From Pseudomonadota bacterium (GTDB lineage: Bacteria; Pseudomonadota; Gammaproteobacteria; Burkholderiales; Ferrovaceae), in NCBI GenBank assembly GCA_021796835.1, contig JAKABO010000001.1:62001-126000 (forward strand): a DNA stretch of 64,000 bases. Direction: 5' to 3'. Each line of letters opens with the position of its first letter. Position 1 is the first letter of the stretch. The position numbers and the translations under genes are program-made. Positions 1 through 11,117 of this stretch are shown one piece after another. The notes under the pieces were generated by a model. The model saw nothing but the letters and a program-made list of their open reading frames with translations. It was not told where the DNA came from and ran no database searches.

Positions 1-819
1 GCTACGTCCTATTTGGGGATTCCCCTGATTCATGTGCAAGGTGGGGAAATCACCGGAAATATCGATGAGCGGGTACGTCATGCCGTGACCAAGTTATCCG
101 ACATTCATCTGGTGGCCAATGCCCAGGCGGCAGCGCGTCTCATGCGCATGGGGGAACACCCGGACAGTATCTATGTGACCGGATGTCCCTCCATCGATCT
201 GGCGCGGGAAGCCTGCCAGATCTCTCTGGATGACCTGGCACTGGCGCTGGTTGGGCAGGAGGGATTGGATCATTTCGACCTCGAGGGCGAATTCATCATG
301 GTATTGCAGCATGCGGATACCACGGAGCATGAGTCCAGTTATCGCCACATGATGATGACCCTGCAGGTGGTCAGCGCCAGTGGTTTGCCTTTCGTGGTCT
401 TCAACCCCAACAGCGATGCAGGATCGGAAGCCACCTCCCGGGCAGTGACCGATTTCCGGCGCGATCATCCTCATGCGCCCATGGGAATGATCACCAATCT
501 GGAAGGGCGCCTGTTCTTGCGTTTATTGCGTCAGGCGCGCTGCTTGATCGGTAATTCCAGTGTGGGGATCCGCGAATGCGCTTTTCTGGGTACGCCGGTG
601 GTGAATCTGGGCGAGCGTCAGAATGGGCGGGAACGTGCCAGCAACGTGCGCGACAGCCCCTGGAAACCCCAGGCCATGGCACAGGCCCTGGCCTACCAGT
701 TGCAACAGAGTTATGCCGGGAGCCAGATCTACGGTTCAGGTCACTCGGGAGAGTTGATGGCTGATATCATTGCCCATCTGCCTCTCCCCCGTAAAAAGCG
801 CTTTCATGACCCCGCCTGA
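1..819 (+). CDS. UDP-N-acetylglucosamine 2-epimerase (hydrolysing type, NeuC/WecB family), 5' truncated by window edge
   Basis: Frame open from base 1 (ATSYLGIPLIHVQGGEITGNIDERVRHAVTKLSDIHLVANAQAAARL), typical 2-epimerase motifs (HVQGGE, GNSS-GIRE). Confidence 0.88.
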   Translation, partial: ATSYLGIPLIHVQGGEITGNIDERVRHAVTKLSDIHLVANAQAAARLMRMGEHPDSIYVTGCPSIDLAREACQISLDDLALALVGQEGLDHFDLEGEFIMVLQHADTTEHESSYRHMMMTLQVVSASGLPFVVFNPNSDAGSEATSRAVTDFRRDHPHAPMGMITNLEGRLFLRLLRQARCLIGNSSVGIRECAFLGTPVVNLGERQNGRERASNVRDSPWKPQAMAQALAYQLQQSYAGSQIYGSGHSGELMADIIAHLPLPRKKRFHDPA

Positions 820-839
820 TTCGACGGGAATCCGGCGGT

Positions 840-3314
840 TCAGTGGTTCAGATGCCAGATGTTTCGGGCGTATTCCTGAATGCACCGGTCGCTGGAGAAA
901 ACCCCCATGTGTGCAACATTGAGGATGGAGCGCCGGGTCCATTCCGTGGGGTTGCGGTAGACATCGTCCACCCGTTCCTGGGCGGCGATGTAGGCTTCGT
1001 AATCCGCCAGCAGGAAAAATCGGTCGCGGGTGGTGAGTTCTTCCACGATGGGCGCGAAGCGATGGGGCTGGTCGGGGGAAAAATACCCCTGGGCCACCAT
1101 GTCCAGGACTTGGCGTAACTCATCGTGGGTATGGACCAATTCCTGTGGGTGGTAACCGCTTTTTTGAAGTTGTGCGATCTGCTCGGCAGTCTCTCCGAAC
1201 ACGAAGAAGTTATCCCATCCCACGGCTTGCCCAATTTCGATGTTGGCTCCGTCCAGGGTCCCCAGGGTGAGGGCGCCGTTGAGCGCCAGTTTCATGTTGC
1301 CCGTTCCTGAGGCCTCGGTACCGGCAGTGGAGATTTGTTCCGACAGTTCGGCGGCAGGAATGAGACGCAGGGCAATGGTGACATTGTAATTGGGAATGAA
1401 GACGACCTTGAGCCGGTCGTTAACCAGGGGGTCGTTGTTGACGACTTCGGCCACGGCGTGGATCAGGGCAATGATGCGCTTGGCTGCGACGTAGCCGGGG
1501 GCCGCCTTGCCGCTGAAGATGACGGTACGAGGGACCATGTGATCACCTTGTCCCGAACGCAAGCGATTGTAGCGGGTGATGACCCCCAGTACATTGAGCA
1601 GTTGACGCTTGTATTCGTGAATTCGTTTGACCTGTACGTCAAACAGGGTCTCGGGATCGAGCGTCATGCCGTGGCGGTGGAGCAGATATGTGGCCAGGGC
1701 CTCTTTATTAGCCTGTTTCACCGCTTTGAAACGATGCTGGAATGTTTCATCGTCGGCCCGATGGGCCAGTGCCGAGAGTTGGGACAGATCATTTTTCCAG
1801 GCTTCGCCCAGAGTCTCCGAAAGCAGGGCCGAAAGACGGAAATTGGCTTCATTGAGCCAGCGTCGTGGCGTGATCCCATTGGTGACATTGAGGATCTTGC
1901 CCGGATAGAGGGCATCGAATTCGGCAAAGGTCGTGGTCTTGAGCAACTGGGTATGTAACTGGGCGACCCCGTTGACATGATGGCTTCCGACGATGGACAG
2001 ATGAGCCATGCGGACACGCCGCCCGCCTGTTTCGTCGATGAGTGAAAGGCGCTGCAGTATGCTGGGGTCGCCGGGATGATGGTGGCGTACTTCTTCAAGC
2101 AGGCGGTGGTTGATTTCATAAATCAGTTGCAGATGGCGGGGCAACAGTTTCTCCATCAAGTCAACGCTCCATGTTTCCAGCGCTTCGGGCATGATGGTGT
2201 GGTTGGTATAGGAAAACAGGCGGGTTGTGAGGTTCCAGGCCGAATCCCAGTCCCAGTGATACACGTCCAGCAACAGGCGCATCAGTTCCGGGATGCACAG
2301 GCTGGGGTGGGTGTCGTTGAGCTGGATGGCTACCTTGTCGGCCAGCCTGCTCAGGTCGGGATGATGATTCAAATGGCGCTGTATGATGTCCTGCAGGGAG
2401 GCGCTGACAAAAAAGTATTGTTGTTTGAGGCGCAACACCCGGCCTTCCATGCTGGAATCATCGGGGTACAAGACCATGGAAAGATTTTCGGAGTCGTTCT
2501 TGTTGGCGACGGCCTCCATGTAATCGCCTTCATTGAAGTAGCGCAGATCGAATTCATGGGTGCCTTTGGCTGACCATAGGCGCAAACTGTTGGTGGTTGG
2601 GGTGGCATGTCCGGGGACGGGAAGATCGTAGGCCAGAGCGAGGACGACTTCAGTATCCACCCAGTGATAGCGGGCTACGCCGTCTTCTTCGCGGTAGTGG
2701 GTGACTTTTCCGCCAAAGTGAATCTCGTAACTGATTTCGGGACGACGGAATTCCCAAGGGTTGCCAAAACGCAACCAGTTATCCGGACGTTCGATTTGCT
2801 CGCCATTTTCGATGTCCTGATGGAACATGCCGTATTCATAGCGAATGCCATAGCCACAGGCCGGGTAGTCCAGGGTGGCCAGGGAATCCATGAAACAGGC
2901 GGCCAGGCGTCCCAATCCCCCGTTGCCCAGGCCCGCATCCTCTTCCACGGCGCGGATCGATTCGAAGTCCACCCCCAGATCGGCCAGACATTCCCGGCAG
3001 GTGTCGAGCAATTCAAGATTGTAGAGGCTATTGACCAACATTCGGCCGAGGAGAAACTCGAGGGAGAGGTAATAGACCCGTTTGCCTTCGTGCCGGTGAA
3101 GCTGCTCCTGGGTCTGAATCCAGTTTTCCGTCATGCAGTCGCGCACGGCATGGGCAACGGCCATGAACCAATCATGGTGAGAGGCCTTGTCCCGGGTCTT
3201 GCCGACAGTAAAGAGCAGATGATTGGAAATGCTACGCTGGAGCGACACTTTGTCCAGTCCGGGGCGATCGTGGGGAAGGGGCGGGGTTGAAGCACGTTTT
3301 GCCATGGAACACCT
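840..3314 (-). CDS. glgP: Glycogen/starch/alpha-glucan phosphorylase
   Basis: 838-aa ORF 840..3356 with EDAGLGNGGLGRLAACFMDSLATL, VQVKRIHEYKRQLLN, EASGTGNMKLALNGALTLGTLDGANIEI; exact start uncertain (an internal Met at MAKRAST is plausible). Confidence 0.96.
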   Translation of the reverse strand, partial: RCSMAKRASTPPLPHDRPGLDKVSLQRSISNHLLFTVGKTRDKASHHDWFMAVAHAVRDCMTENWIQTQEQLHRHEGKRVYYLSLEFLLGRMLVNSLYNLELLDTCRECLADLGVDFESIRAVEEDAGLGNGGLGRLAACFMDSLATLDYPACGYGIRYEYGMFHQDIENGEQIERPDNWLRFGNPWEFRRPEISYEIHFGGKVTHYREEDGVARYHWVDTEVVLALAYDLPVPGHATPTTNSLRLWSAKGTHEFDLRYFNEGDYMEAVANKNDSENLSMVLYPDDSSMEGRVLRLKQQYFFVSASLQDIIQRHLNHHPDLSRLADKVAIQLNDTHPSLCIPELMRLLLDVYHWDWDSAWNLTTRLFSYTNHTIMPEALETWSVDLMEKLLPRHLQLIYEINHRLLEEVRHHHPGDPSILQRLSLIDETGGRRVRMAHLSIVGSHHVNGVAQLHTQLLKTTTFAEFDALYPGKILNVTNGITPRRWLNEANFRLSALLSETLGEAWKNDLSQLSALAHRADDETFQHRFKAVKQANKEALATYLLHRHGMTLDPETLFDVQVKRIHEYKRQLLNVLGVITRYNRLRSGQGDHMVPRTVIFSGKAAPGYVAAKRIIALIHAVAEVVNNDPLVNDRLKVVFIPNYNVTIALRLIPAAELSEQISTAGTEASGTGNMKLALNGALTLGTLDGANIEIGQAVGWDNFFVFGETAEQIAQLQKSGYHPQELVHTHDELRQVLDMVAQGYFSPDQPHRFAPIVEELTTRDRFFLLADYEAYIAAQERVDDVYRNPTEWTRRSILNVAHMGVFSSDRCIQEYARNIWHLNH

Positions 3315-3443
3315 CTTGTGGATAGGGGGAAGCGGCCCCCATGGTAATCCTAGCATTTCTGCAGAAGTGTTTCATTCTGTGACGGGTTTGATGGAAGTTT
3401 CACCCTTCGGCAAGTACCTTCCCTGGTCCGGGTCACGGGCGGC

Positions 3444-4343
3444 TCAGGGACCTCGAAACAGGACGGTGGGGTCGAGCACCAGCATGAAGTTGAGGATCAT
3501 GATGGCCAGAATCGAGAAGAGAAAATGGCCCCGGGCCCAGGATTTCAGGTGGGGATGATGACGGGTTTTCCAGGTGGTTCCCAGCCAGCCCCCGCCCACC
3601 GTCAGCATCACAAGCAGGTAGGCTGGCCCGGTCAGCCCCTGGAAGAAAGGCAGCAGGGTGGCCAGCAGAAAGGCCCCAATGTAGTAGGGCATACGCTGGC
3701 GCACCACCTCTTCGCCGTGCGTGATGGGCAGGAGACGGAGTCCGGCCCGGCGGTAATCCTCGAGGTGCAGGAGTGCGATGGCATGGGCATGGGGGATTTG
3801 CCACAGGCAGAAGATCAGAAACAGGAACCAGGCGCCCGGCCCAAGATGGTGGGTGACGGCCGTGTAGCCCATCAGGGGAGGGATGGCTCCGGCGATGCTG
3901 CCGACCCAGACACCCAGCCAGGAGTGACGTTTGAAGTACAGGCTGTACAAGCCAACATAGACGAAAAAGCCGGTCAGGGAAACCGCCAGGGTCAGGAGAT
4001 TGGTGTAGTGTCCCAGCACCCAGGCGCCGCTGCCCAACAACAGGGTGCCCCAGGCCAGGGCTTGCGTGGGGGTGATTCGCCCCTGAGTCAGGGGACGCTG
4101 TCGGGTACGTTGCATGAAGGAGTCGATGTCCCGGTCGATGAGGTTGTTGAAGACGCAGCCCGCGCTGAGGATCAGGGCGGCGCCCCAGAGGGTGGCATCG
4201 AGCAGGGACCAGGTGACCTGTCCTCGGGCGGCCAGGCCAAATCCCCCGACCACGGAAACCAGATTGGCCAGCACGATGCCCGGCTTGATCAGGGACAGGA
4301 GGTCCCGCCGGGAAGGGGCGGCCTTGAAGGCGAGGGTGTTCAT
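3444..4343 (-). CDS. cyoE: Protoheme IX farnesyltransferase (heme O synthase)
   Basis: UbiA-family sequence with NNLIDRDIDSFMQRTRQRPL motif; downstream end of cyo operon. Confidence 0.95.
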   Translation of the reverse strand: MNTLAFKAAPSRRDLLSLIKPGIVLANLVSVVGGFGLAARGQVTWSLLDATLWGAALILSAGCVFNNLIDRDIDSFMQRTRQRPLTQGRITPTQALAWGTLLLGSGAWVLGHYTNLLTLAVSLTGFFVYVGLYSLYFKRHSWLGVWVGSIAGAIPPLMGYTAVTHHLGPGAWFLFLIFCLWQIPHAHAIALLHLEDYRRAGLRLLPITHGEEVVRQRMPYYIGAFLLATLLPFFQGLTGPAYLLVMLTVGGGWLGTTWKTRHHPHLKSWARGHFLFSILAIMILNFMLVLDPTVLFRGP

Positions 4344-4346
4344 TTT

Positions 4347-4676
4347 CTAGGGGTCCATCCCCGACATCATGTGCAGGTTGGCGTTGTGCATGATCCATAG
4401 CGTGCCGCCCACCAGCAGAGTGACGATGAGGAGGGTATAGAGGAGGGGGAGCAGGTGCCAGAGTTGTTCGGAAGAGGTATCCACGTGCAGGAAAAAATAA
4501 ATCTGGAGGATGATCTGGAGAATGGCCAGCAGGGCGAGTGTTCCGAACAGGAGTGAAGACTCCAGGGGGGGGCCATAGAGAACCAGTCCGAAGGAGGCCA
4601 GGGTCAGGAACAGGGAGGCGGCAAATCCGCCCAGATAGGCGCGCAGGGAGCCATGACGGGCGACGGATGTCTTCAT
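4347..4676 (-). CDS. cyoD: Cytochrome o ubiquinol oxidase subunit IV
   Basis: 109 aa, three predicted TMs, [16 protein letters not shown] motif, operon position. Confidence 0.93.
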   Translation of the reverse strand: MKTSVARHGSLRAYLGGFAASLFLTLASFGLVLYGPPLESSLLFGTLALLAILQIILQIYFFLHVDTSSEQLWHLLPLLYTLLIVTLLVGGTLWIMHNANLHMMSGMDP

Positions 4677-5293
4677 GAGCGGACTCCCATGAGGTAAACG
4701 AGGGTAAAGACGCCGATCCAGATCAGGTCAAGAAAATGCCAGAACAGGCTGAGTCGGATCAGGCGCGACTGAATGGGAACGGTGATCCCGCGGCGCCCGA
4801 TTTGCAGGATCAGGTTGATCATCCAGAGCAGACCGATGGTGACGTGCAATCCATGGGTTCCCACCAGCGTGAAAAAGGCAGACAGAAAGCCACTGCGCTG
4901 GGGGCCATTTCCTGCGCTCACGAGGCGGATGAATTCATGGATCTCCATTCCGATGAAACCCAGGCCCAGCAAGGCGGTCAATCCCAACCAGTAGAGCAGA
5001 CGAGTGCGGTCCTGGCGTTGCATGGACAACAGGGCAAAGCCGGTGGTGGTGCTGGATAGAAGCAGGCATAGGGTTTCGACGAAGACATAGGGGATATCGA
5101 AAAGATCCTTGCCGGTCGGCCCGCCGGCGAAATTCTTGTGAAGCACGGCATAGGTGGCAAAGAGCGCAGAAAAAAGGACGCAGTCCGTCATCAGGTAAAG
5201 CCAGAAGCCGAAGGTTGTGAGATCCACCGAATCGTGGTCCGGGTGTTCCCGAACGGGATTTCCGAGGTCCAGGAGGGGCTGGGCAGGGGTCAT
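4673..5293 (-). CDS. cyoC: Cytochrome o ubiquinol oxidase subunit III
   Basis: COX3-like: [55 protein letters not shown]. Confidence 0.95.
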   Translation of the reverse strand: MTPAQPLLDLGNPVREHPDHDSVDLTTFGFWLYLMTDCVLFSALFATYAVLHKNFAGGPTGKDLFDIPYVFVETLCLLLSSTTTGFALLSMQRQDRTRLLYWLGLTALLGLGFIGMEIHEFIRLVSAGNGPQRSGFLSAFFTLVGTHGLHVTIGLLWMINLILQIGRRGITVPIQSRLIRLSLFWHFLDLIWIGVFTLVYLMGVRS

Positions 5294-7332
5294 GGCAGGG
5301 GATTCCTCTCAAAGGCGAATTTTTGGAGGGACGGGTGTTCTTCCGTACCGGCGGCGGAAGTGCCAGAATGGCGCAATGCCGTTTCGATGGCGCGAACTGC
5401 CGACGCAGGGAGTTCCTCCTCGGTGTGTTCGTCCCAGGAGCGGGCGATGACGCAGCCGAGCAGGCCTGCCAGGGCAAGGATGGCCGACCACCACAGGTAC
5501 CAGACCAGAGAGAAGCCCAGAACGAAGGTCAATCCCCCCATGAGGGGGCCCAGGCTGGAAGAGCGGGGCAGGAGGATGGCCTCATAATCCACCTCTTCCG
5601 TGTCTCGTGCCTGATTTTTCATGGCGAGGAAGGCATCCCGTGTGTGGATTCGGGGAATCCGGGCAAAATTATAGGCAGGTGGGGGAGAGGGAACGGACCA
5701 TTCCAGCGTACGTCCATCCCAGGGATCTCCGGTTTCGTCGCGCAACTGGGCGCGGTTACGAATGCTGAAGGTGAGTTGCAGGATCTGGCACAGGATGCCC
5801 CCGAAGATGATCAGGGTCCCGCTCAAGGCCACCACCAGATAGGGTTGCCAATGCGCATTGTCATAGTGGAGAAGGCGCCGGGGCATACCCATGAAACCCA
5901 GGGCATACAGGGGCATGAAGGCAAGGTAGAAGCCGACGATCCAGAGCCAGAAGGCCCGTTTGCCCCAGGTTTCGTCCAGTTTGAACCCGAATACCTTGGG
6001 AAACCAGTAGGCATAGCCGGCAAAATAGCCGAACAGGGCACCCGGGATCAGCATGTTATGGAAGTGGGCAATGAGAAATTCGGAATTGTGCAGTTCAAAA
6101 TCGGCGCCAGGCACCGCCAGCAGGACACCAGTCATGCCGCCGATACAAAAGGTGACGATGAAACCCAGGGTCCACAGCACGGGCGTGGTGAATTCGATTC
6201 GCCCCCGATAAAAGGTGAAGAGCCAGTTGAATACCTTGACCCCCGTGGGGATGGCGATGATCATGGTGGCAATCCCAAAGAAGGCGTTGACGTTGGCACC
6301 GGCCCCCATGGTGAAGAAATGGTGCAGCCAGACCATGAAGGAAAGCATGGCAATGGCGACGGAGGCATAGACCATGGAGGTGTAACCAAAGAGCCGTTTT
6401 CTGGAAAAGGTGGCTGCCACTTCCGAATAGATGCCAAAGGCCGGGAGGATCACGATATACACCTCAGGATGCCCCCAGATCCAGAACAGATTGGTGAACA
6501 GCATCAGGTTCCCTCCCCCGTGATTGGTGAAGAAATGCATTCCCGTATAGCGGTCCAGGGCCAGCAGGGCAAGAACCACCGTGAGGGCAGGGAAGGCCAG
6601 CATGATGAGTACATTGGTGACCAGAATGGTCCAGGAAAAGATCGGCATTTTCATGAGGGTCATGCCGGGTGCGCGCAGGCGCAGGATCGTCACAAAGAAG
6701 TTGATGCCGGTCATGAGGGTCCCCACTCCCCCCAGTTGCAGGCCCCAGATCCAGTAGTCCACCCCCGGGCCCGGACTGTAATATTTTTCCGAGAGGGGGG
6801 GGTATCCCGACCACCCTGCATGGGAGAAATTGCCCAATCCCAGAGAGAGCATGACCAGTGCGGCGCTGGAGGCCGTCAACCAGAAACTCACCGAGTTGAG
6901 AAACGGATAGGCCACGTCCCGAGCCCCGATCTGCAGTGGCACGATGATATTCATCAGGCCGATGAAAAAAGGCATGGCGACGAAAATGATCATGATCGTT
7001 CCATGGGCGCTGAAGATCTGGTTGTAATGGTCCGGGGGCAGGTAGCCCTGCGCACTGCCTTCGGCCAGGGCCTGCTGGGTACGCATCAGCAGCGCATCGG
7101 CAAAACCGCGCAGGAGCATGACCAGGGCCAGTACGACATACATGATGCCAATCCGCTTATGGTCGACGCTGGTGAACCATTCTTTCCACAAATAGGACCA
7201 TTTGCCGTGGTACCAGATCAGGAATGTAATACACAGCAGGAGCATGGTGGAACCGCCCAGAGTTGCCATGATGATGGGGTTGTCATAGGGGATTTCGCGC
7301 AAGGTCAGACGACCGAAAATGAGTTCTTCCAC
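5290..7332 (-). CDS. cyoB: Cytochrome o ubiquinol oxidase subunit I
   Basis: Heme-copper oxidase subunit I motifs ([36 protein letters not shown]), 680 aa. Confidence 0.97.
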   Translation of the reverse strand: MEELIFGRLTLREIPYDNPIIMATLGGSTMLLLCITFLIWYHGKWSYLWKEWFTSVDHKRIGIMYVVLALVMLLRGFADALLMRTQQALAEGSAQGYLPPDHYNQIFSAHGTIMIIFVAMPFFIGLMNIIVPLQIGARDVAYPFLNSVSFWLTASSAALVMLSLGLGNFSHAGWSGYPPLSEKYYSPGPGVDYWIWGLQLGGVGTLMTGINFFVTILRLRAPGMTLMKMPIFSWTILVTNVLIMLAFPALTVVLALLALDRYTGMHFFTNHGGGNLMLFTNLFWIWGHPEVYIVILPAFGIYSEVAATFSRKRLFGYTSMVYASVAIAMLSFMVWLHHFFTMGAGANVNAFFGIATMIIAIPTGVKVFNWLFTFYRGRIEFTTPVLWTLGFIVTFCIGGMTGVLLAVPGADFELHNSEFLIAHFHNMLIPGALFGYFAGYAYWFPKVFGFKLDETWGKRAFWLWIVGFYLAFMPLYALGFMGMPRRLLHYDNAHWQPYLVVALSGTLIIFGGILCQILQLTFSIRNRAQLRDETGDPWDGRTLEWSVPSPPPAYNFARIPRIHTRDAFLAMKNQARDTEEVDYEAILLPRSSSLGPLMGGLTFVLGFSLVWYLWWSAILALAGLLGCVIARSWDEHTEEELPASAVRAIETALRHSGTSAAGTEEHPSLQKFAFERNPLP

Positions 7333-7336
7333 GGGG

Positions 7337-8248
7337 TCAATCCTCGATGGCAGTCATGGGGGCGGGGGAATGAGACGTCATCGTCATCGGCCGGAGCGTG
7401 CTGTCCTGGGATAGGATGCGGTCGAAAAGGTCCGGTAGCGCCAGAGCGAAGAGACGGGGTGCCTCATTGATGGAAGGTTTTTCCAGGGCGGCAAAGGTGG
7501 CGCGATCGAGTACCTGACCGCCGGTTTCAACCTGATGAACCCATTGTTGAAATGCTTCACCGGAAGTCGCCACGGTTTCAAACATCATGCCGGAAAAACC
7601 CTGCCCGCTGAACTGGGTGTTATAGCCCTGAAAGATGCCGGGCTGGTCGGCGATCAGATGCAGGTGGGTTTTCATGCCGGCCATGGCGTAGATTTGTCCA
7701 CCCAATTGCGGGATGAAAAAAGAACTCATCACCGCATCGGACGTCAGGCTGAAGTGAACGGGGACACCTGTGGGAATGACCAGTTGATTGACGGTGGCAA
7801 TGTGCCACTCCGGGTAAATGAACAGCCATTTCCAGTCCATGGCCACCACTTGTACTTCGAGCGTGGGTTGCCGCGAAGCGATGGGTCGATAGGGGCTCAG
7901 GGCATGGGAGGATGTCCAGACGAGGTAGCCCAGCACGGCTACGATCAGGGTCGGGATGGTCCAGACCACCCCTTCGATGAGGATGGAATGATCCCAGTCC
8001 GGATCGTAGTCTGCCCGCGGGTTGGAGGCGCGGTATTTCCAGGCGAACAGAAAGGTCATGAGAATGACGGGAACTACCACCAGCAGCATCAGGCCCAGGG
8101 CCGTCAGAATCAGGGTTTTTTCGTGGCCGGCAATCGTGCCGCGCGGGGTCAGCACCGCCCATTGATCTCCGCAGTTCCCGGTACACGCCCATAACCAGGA
8201 AGGGCAAAGCAACAGCGCGCCTGTCCATGGAATGATCCATTTCTTCAT
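7337..8248 (-). CDS. cyoA: Cytochrome o ubiquinol oxidase subunit II (lipoprotein-type)
   Basis: COX2-like fold: [61 protein letters not shown]. Confidence 0.95.
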   Translation of the reverse strand: MKKWIIPWTGALLLCPSWLWACTGNCGDQWAVLTPRGTIAGHEKTLILTALGLMLLVVVPVILMTFLFAWKYRASNPRADYDPDWDHSILIEGVVWTIPTLIVAVLGYLVWTSSHALSPYRPIASRQPTLEVQVVAMDWKWLFIYPEWHIATVNQLVIPTGVPVHFSLTSDAVMSSFFIPQLGGQIYAMAGMKTHLHLIADQPGIFQGYNTQFSGQGFSGMMFETVATSGEAFQQWVHQVETGGQVLDRATFAALEKPSINEAPRLFALALPDLFDRILSQDSTLRPMTMTSHSPAPMTAIED

Positions 8249-8410
8249 CGATTCCTCCCTTGGCTTCCGTGGAGTTTAACAGGCCACCTGCCGAAAAATG
8301 ACTACCCGCCATGATCTCAGAAGGGGGGTGTGCCAGTTGTATCAAATCCTTTTCGGGACACAGCACGAAGTCCGACGGGCTTCTGGCGAATGGTTTATAC
8401 TGCATCCCTT

Positions 8411-8605
8411 GATACAGGTGCCACTGTGCGCGTTATCGCGTCCAGAGGTGAAACGGGAAGTTCGGTGAATGCGGGAAGACCCTGCATGATTCCGGCGTAG
8501 CCCCCGCTGCTGTAATCCTGAGGAGTACCTGAGAGCCACTGCGCCGTTGAGGGTGTGGGAAGGTGGGTGCTTCGTCGAAGGTAAGCCAGAAGACCGGCCT
8601 GTATT
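8411..8605 (+). ncRNA. Cobalamin riboswitch (AdoCbl class)
   Basis: P1-type pairing ATACAGG (from 8412) with CCTGTAT (ending about 8604), 'gggaag..ggtgaatgcgggaagaccctgc' core, 'gtagcccccgctgctgtaa' and B12-box 'aagccagaagaccggcct'; directly upstream of cbiM and the cbi operon. Confidence 0.95.
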
Positions 8606-8755
8606 CATTGAAGTGTTGTAGCCACGGGGTGTGGGCGGTAACGGGTCAGGCGAAGGCTGGGTTCTTTGCAATGGCTTGAAGATCAGGGATGTCTGCCGAT
8701 CACTCGGTATTCCTGCCTCACTCCCTTACTGTCTTGATCATATAAGGGAATCGTC

Positions 8756-9394
8756 ATGCATATCGAACCAGGTTATATTTCTTCCGCCAAAATCGCCGTG
8801 GCGAACGTGACGGCACTTGGGGTTTTGGGCAGTCAGAGTCTTGCTCTGCTCCGCCAGCCCACGATGGTGATTCGTACCGCCATTGCGGCGGTTTTTTTCA
8901 CTCTGTTCATGCAGATGTACCACCTCCCGGTCGGCCCCTCGGAATTGCATTTCGTCGGGGCCATGCCCATCTACCTCATCTTCGGCTTCGTGCCGACCCT
9001 GTTGGGTTTTGGCCTGGGCCTGCTCCTGCAGGGGCTCCTGTTCGTTCCCACGGACCTCGTGCATTTGGGGGTGAATACCCTGTCGCTGGCCATACCTCTG
9101 GTGCTGCTGCATGGCACGGTGGGACACCGTTTGAAAACGGCCGATCTCAAAACCATTCTCAAACTCGATGCGCTTTATTACAGTGGCGTGACCTTGATGG
9201 TGGGGTTCTGGCTGTCGCTCAGCGAGATTCCCACACCACTTTCGGCCTGGGCCACCTTTGCGGCCTCGTACCTGGTCTTGGTCCTGATCGAACCGGTAGT
9301 GACCTGGACCCTGCTGGTTGCTTTCAAAGGCCATCGGGACTCCCCCATTGCCCGCCACTGTCTCGAGTATCGTGTTGAAGCTCTCGTGCGCTGA
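8756..9394 (+). CDS. cbiM: CbiM-like cobalt ECF transporter S component (energy-coupling factor permease)
   Basis: N-terminal MHIEPG metal-binding start, CbiM-like hydrophobic profile, controlled by B12 riboswitch. Confidence 0.85.
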   Translation: MHIEPGYISSAKIAVANVTALGVLGSQSLALLRQPTMVIRTAIAAVFFTLFMQMYHLPVGPSELHFVGAMPIYLIFGFVPTLLGFGLGLLLQGLLFVPTDLVHLGVNTLSLAIPLVLLHGTVGHRLKTADLKTILKLDALYYSGVTLMVGFWLSLSEIPTPLSAWATFAASYLVLVLIEPVVTWTLLVAFKGHRDSPIARHCLEYRVEALVR

Positions 9395-9447
9395 GCATTG
9401 GACGTTGTCCGGGGCATCGGATTCTTTCAGGCAAGGTTGGGAATCCC

Positions 9448-10245
9448 ATGGCAGGTAAGGTATGGTTCGTTGGGGCGGGCCCCGGGGATCCCGAACTTCT
9501 GACCTTCAAGGGGGTGAAGTTGCTGCAGCAGGCAGATGCCATCCTGTATGCAGGGTCTCTGGTGAATGAAGCGGCCACCCGTTACGCGCCCAGCCACTGC
9601 GAAATCCGGGATTCCAAGGGCATGACTTTGGAAGAGATTACCGCGTGGCTGATCGAACAGACGGCTCGCCACGTCACCGTGATTCGCCTCCAGACGGGAG
9701 ATCCCGGGCTCTATGGCGCATTGGTGGAAATGGTGCGGGCGTTGGACGAGGCTCGGGTCGAGTGGTCGGTGGTGCCCGGCGTCTCTTCTGCATTGGCCGC
9801 TGCTGCCGCGGCAGGAGAGACACTGACCCTGCCGGAGGTGACCCAGACCGTGATCTTGACCCGGGTGGCAGGACGTACGCCGATGCCTGCCGGGGAAGAT
9901 CTGGAGTCCCTGGCCGCACATCATTGTACCTTATGCCTCTTTCTGTCCATCACCCTCTTTCCCGAGATCCAGCGTGCTCTGCGCGCGGCAGGATGGGCGG
10001 AGGACAGCCCGGTGCTGGTGGTACAAAAAGCCAGTTGGCCTGGGGAAGAAAAGATCGTGCGGGGGACGTTGGCCGATATCCGTGAGCGGTGCCGACGGGA
10101 AAAAATTGGCAGTCAGGCCATGATCATCGTCAGTCCTGCCTTGGGGGCCCGGGGATGGGCCGAAATCAAACGTTCGAAACTTTACGATGGCGCGTTTTCC
10201 CATCGTTATCGCAAGGCAAGCAAGGAATCCGGAGATCTCTCATGA
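9448..10245 (+). CDS. cbiF: (Cobalt-)precorrin-4 C11-methyltransferase
   Basis: KVWFVGAGPGDPELLTFKG, RLQTGDPGLYGALVEM, PGVSSALAAAA; operon context. Confidence 0.95.
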   Translation: MAGKVWFVGAGPGDPELLTFKGVKLLQQADAILYAGSLVNEAATRYAPSHCEIRDSKGMTLEEITAWLIEQTARHVTVIRLQTGDPGLYGALVEMVRALDEARVEWSVVPGVSSALAAAAAAGETLTLPEVTQTVILTRVAGRTPMPAGEDLESLAAHHCTLCLFLSITLFPEIQRALRAAGWAEDSPVLVVQKASWPGEEKIVRGTLADIRERCRREKIGSQAMIIVSPALGARGWAEIKRSKLYDGAFSHRYRKASKESGDLS

Positions 10246-11108
10246 AGAATGAAACCATTTTGCTGGTGGGGCATGGTTCCCGGGAACGGAGCGGCAACCA
10301 GGAAATCGAATTCTTTGCGGAACAATGGCGCTGCCGCCAACCTCAGTGGAACATCGAGGTCTGTTTCATCGAATTTGCGGAGATTCTGGTCGAAGAGGGA
10401 TTGAGTAGGGCAGCCCAGCGCGGTGGGCGGGTCGTGGTCGTCCCGCTTATTCTGAATGCGGCAGGTCACGTCAAAATGGAGATTCCGGAGCATATCGAGC
10501 AGGCGCGTCTGCGTTATCCGGCGGTGGAATTCATCTATTGCCCGCATCTGGGGGCGAACACCAAAATCCTGGCGATTCTCAAACGCAATCTGGCCCATGC
10601 CCTGGCCCAATTGGATATGCCGGATCCTCACAACACGGGGATCGTTCTTCTGGGGCGTGGCTCTTCGGACCGTGTGGCCAATGGCGAAGTGGCAAAAATG
10701 GCACGCTGGCTCTACGAGGAAGGCGTTCACCCCTGGGTGGATATCGCTTTTACGGGAATTACCTATCCCCGTCTGGAATCGGTGGTCCAACGGCAGGTCA
10801 AACTGGAGGCGCGGCAAATCGTCGTATTGCCTTTCTATCTGTTCACCGGTACGCTGATCGAGCGCATTCGCCGTCAGGTCGGCGCGCTCGAAGTACAATA
10901 TCCGCAGGTGCGTTTTGCCTTGTCCAGTTATTTCGGGTTTGAGGAGGAGATCTATGCGCTGCTGGAGCAACGAATCCGGGAGGCGACGGATCCCGCCGCC
11001 CAGCACATGATGGAATGCGATGGCTGCAAATACCGTGAATTTTCTGCGGATCATGGACAGGGTGGCCATGTGCACGACCATCCTCCCGTGGTTGCTTCCG
11101 TCCAGTAG
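10242..11108 (+). CDS. cbiX: Sirohydrochlorin cobaltochelatase, CbiX long type
   Basis: ATG at 10242 overlaps the cbiF stop (ATGA); MKNETILLVGHGSRERSGNQEIEFFAEQW; two CbiX halves; C-terminal MECDGC + His-containing tail. Confidence 0.92.
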   Translation: MKNETILLVGHGSRERSGNQEIEFFAEQWRCRQPQWNIEVCFIEFAEILVEEGLSRAAQRGGRVVVVPLILNAAGHVKMEIPEHIEQARLRYPAVEFIYCPHLGANTKILAILKRNLAHALAQLDMPDPHNTGIVLLGRGSSDRVANGEVAKMARWLYEEGVHPWVDIAFTGITYPRLESVVQRQVKLEARQIVVLPFYLFTGTLIERIRRQVGALEVQYPQVRFALSSYFGFEEEIYALLEQRIREATDPAAQHMMECDGCKYREFSADHGQGGHVHDHPPVVASVQ

Positions 11109-11117
11109 GTCCGGGCC

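Noticed and set aside
3433-4398. 321-aa Pro/His-rich minus-strand ORF overlapping cyoE
   Set aside because: Alternate frame of cyoE; cyoE frame has the conserved UbiA motif.
5323-7470. 715-aa ORF antisense to cyoB
   Set aside because: Low-complexity G/Q/H/D-rich translation is a mirror of a clear cyoB coding sequence; typical antisense open frame in GC-rich DNA.
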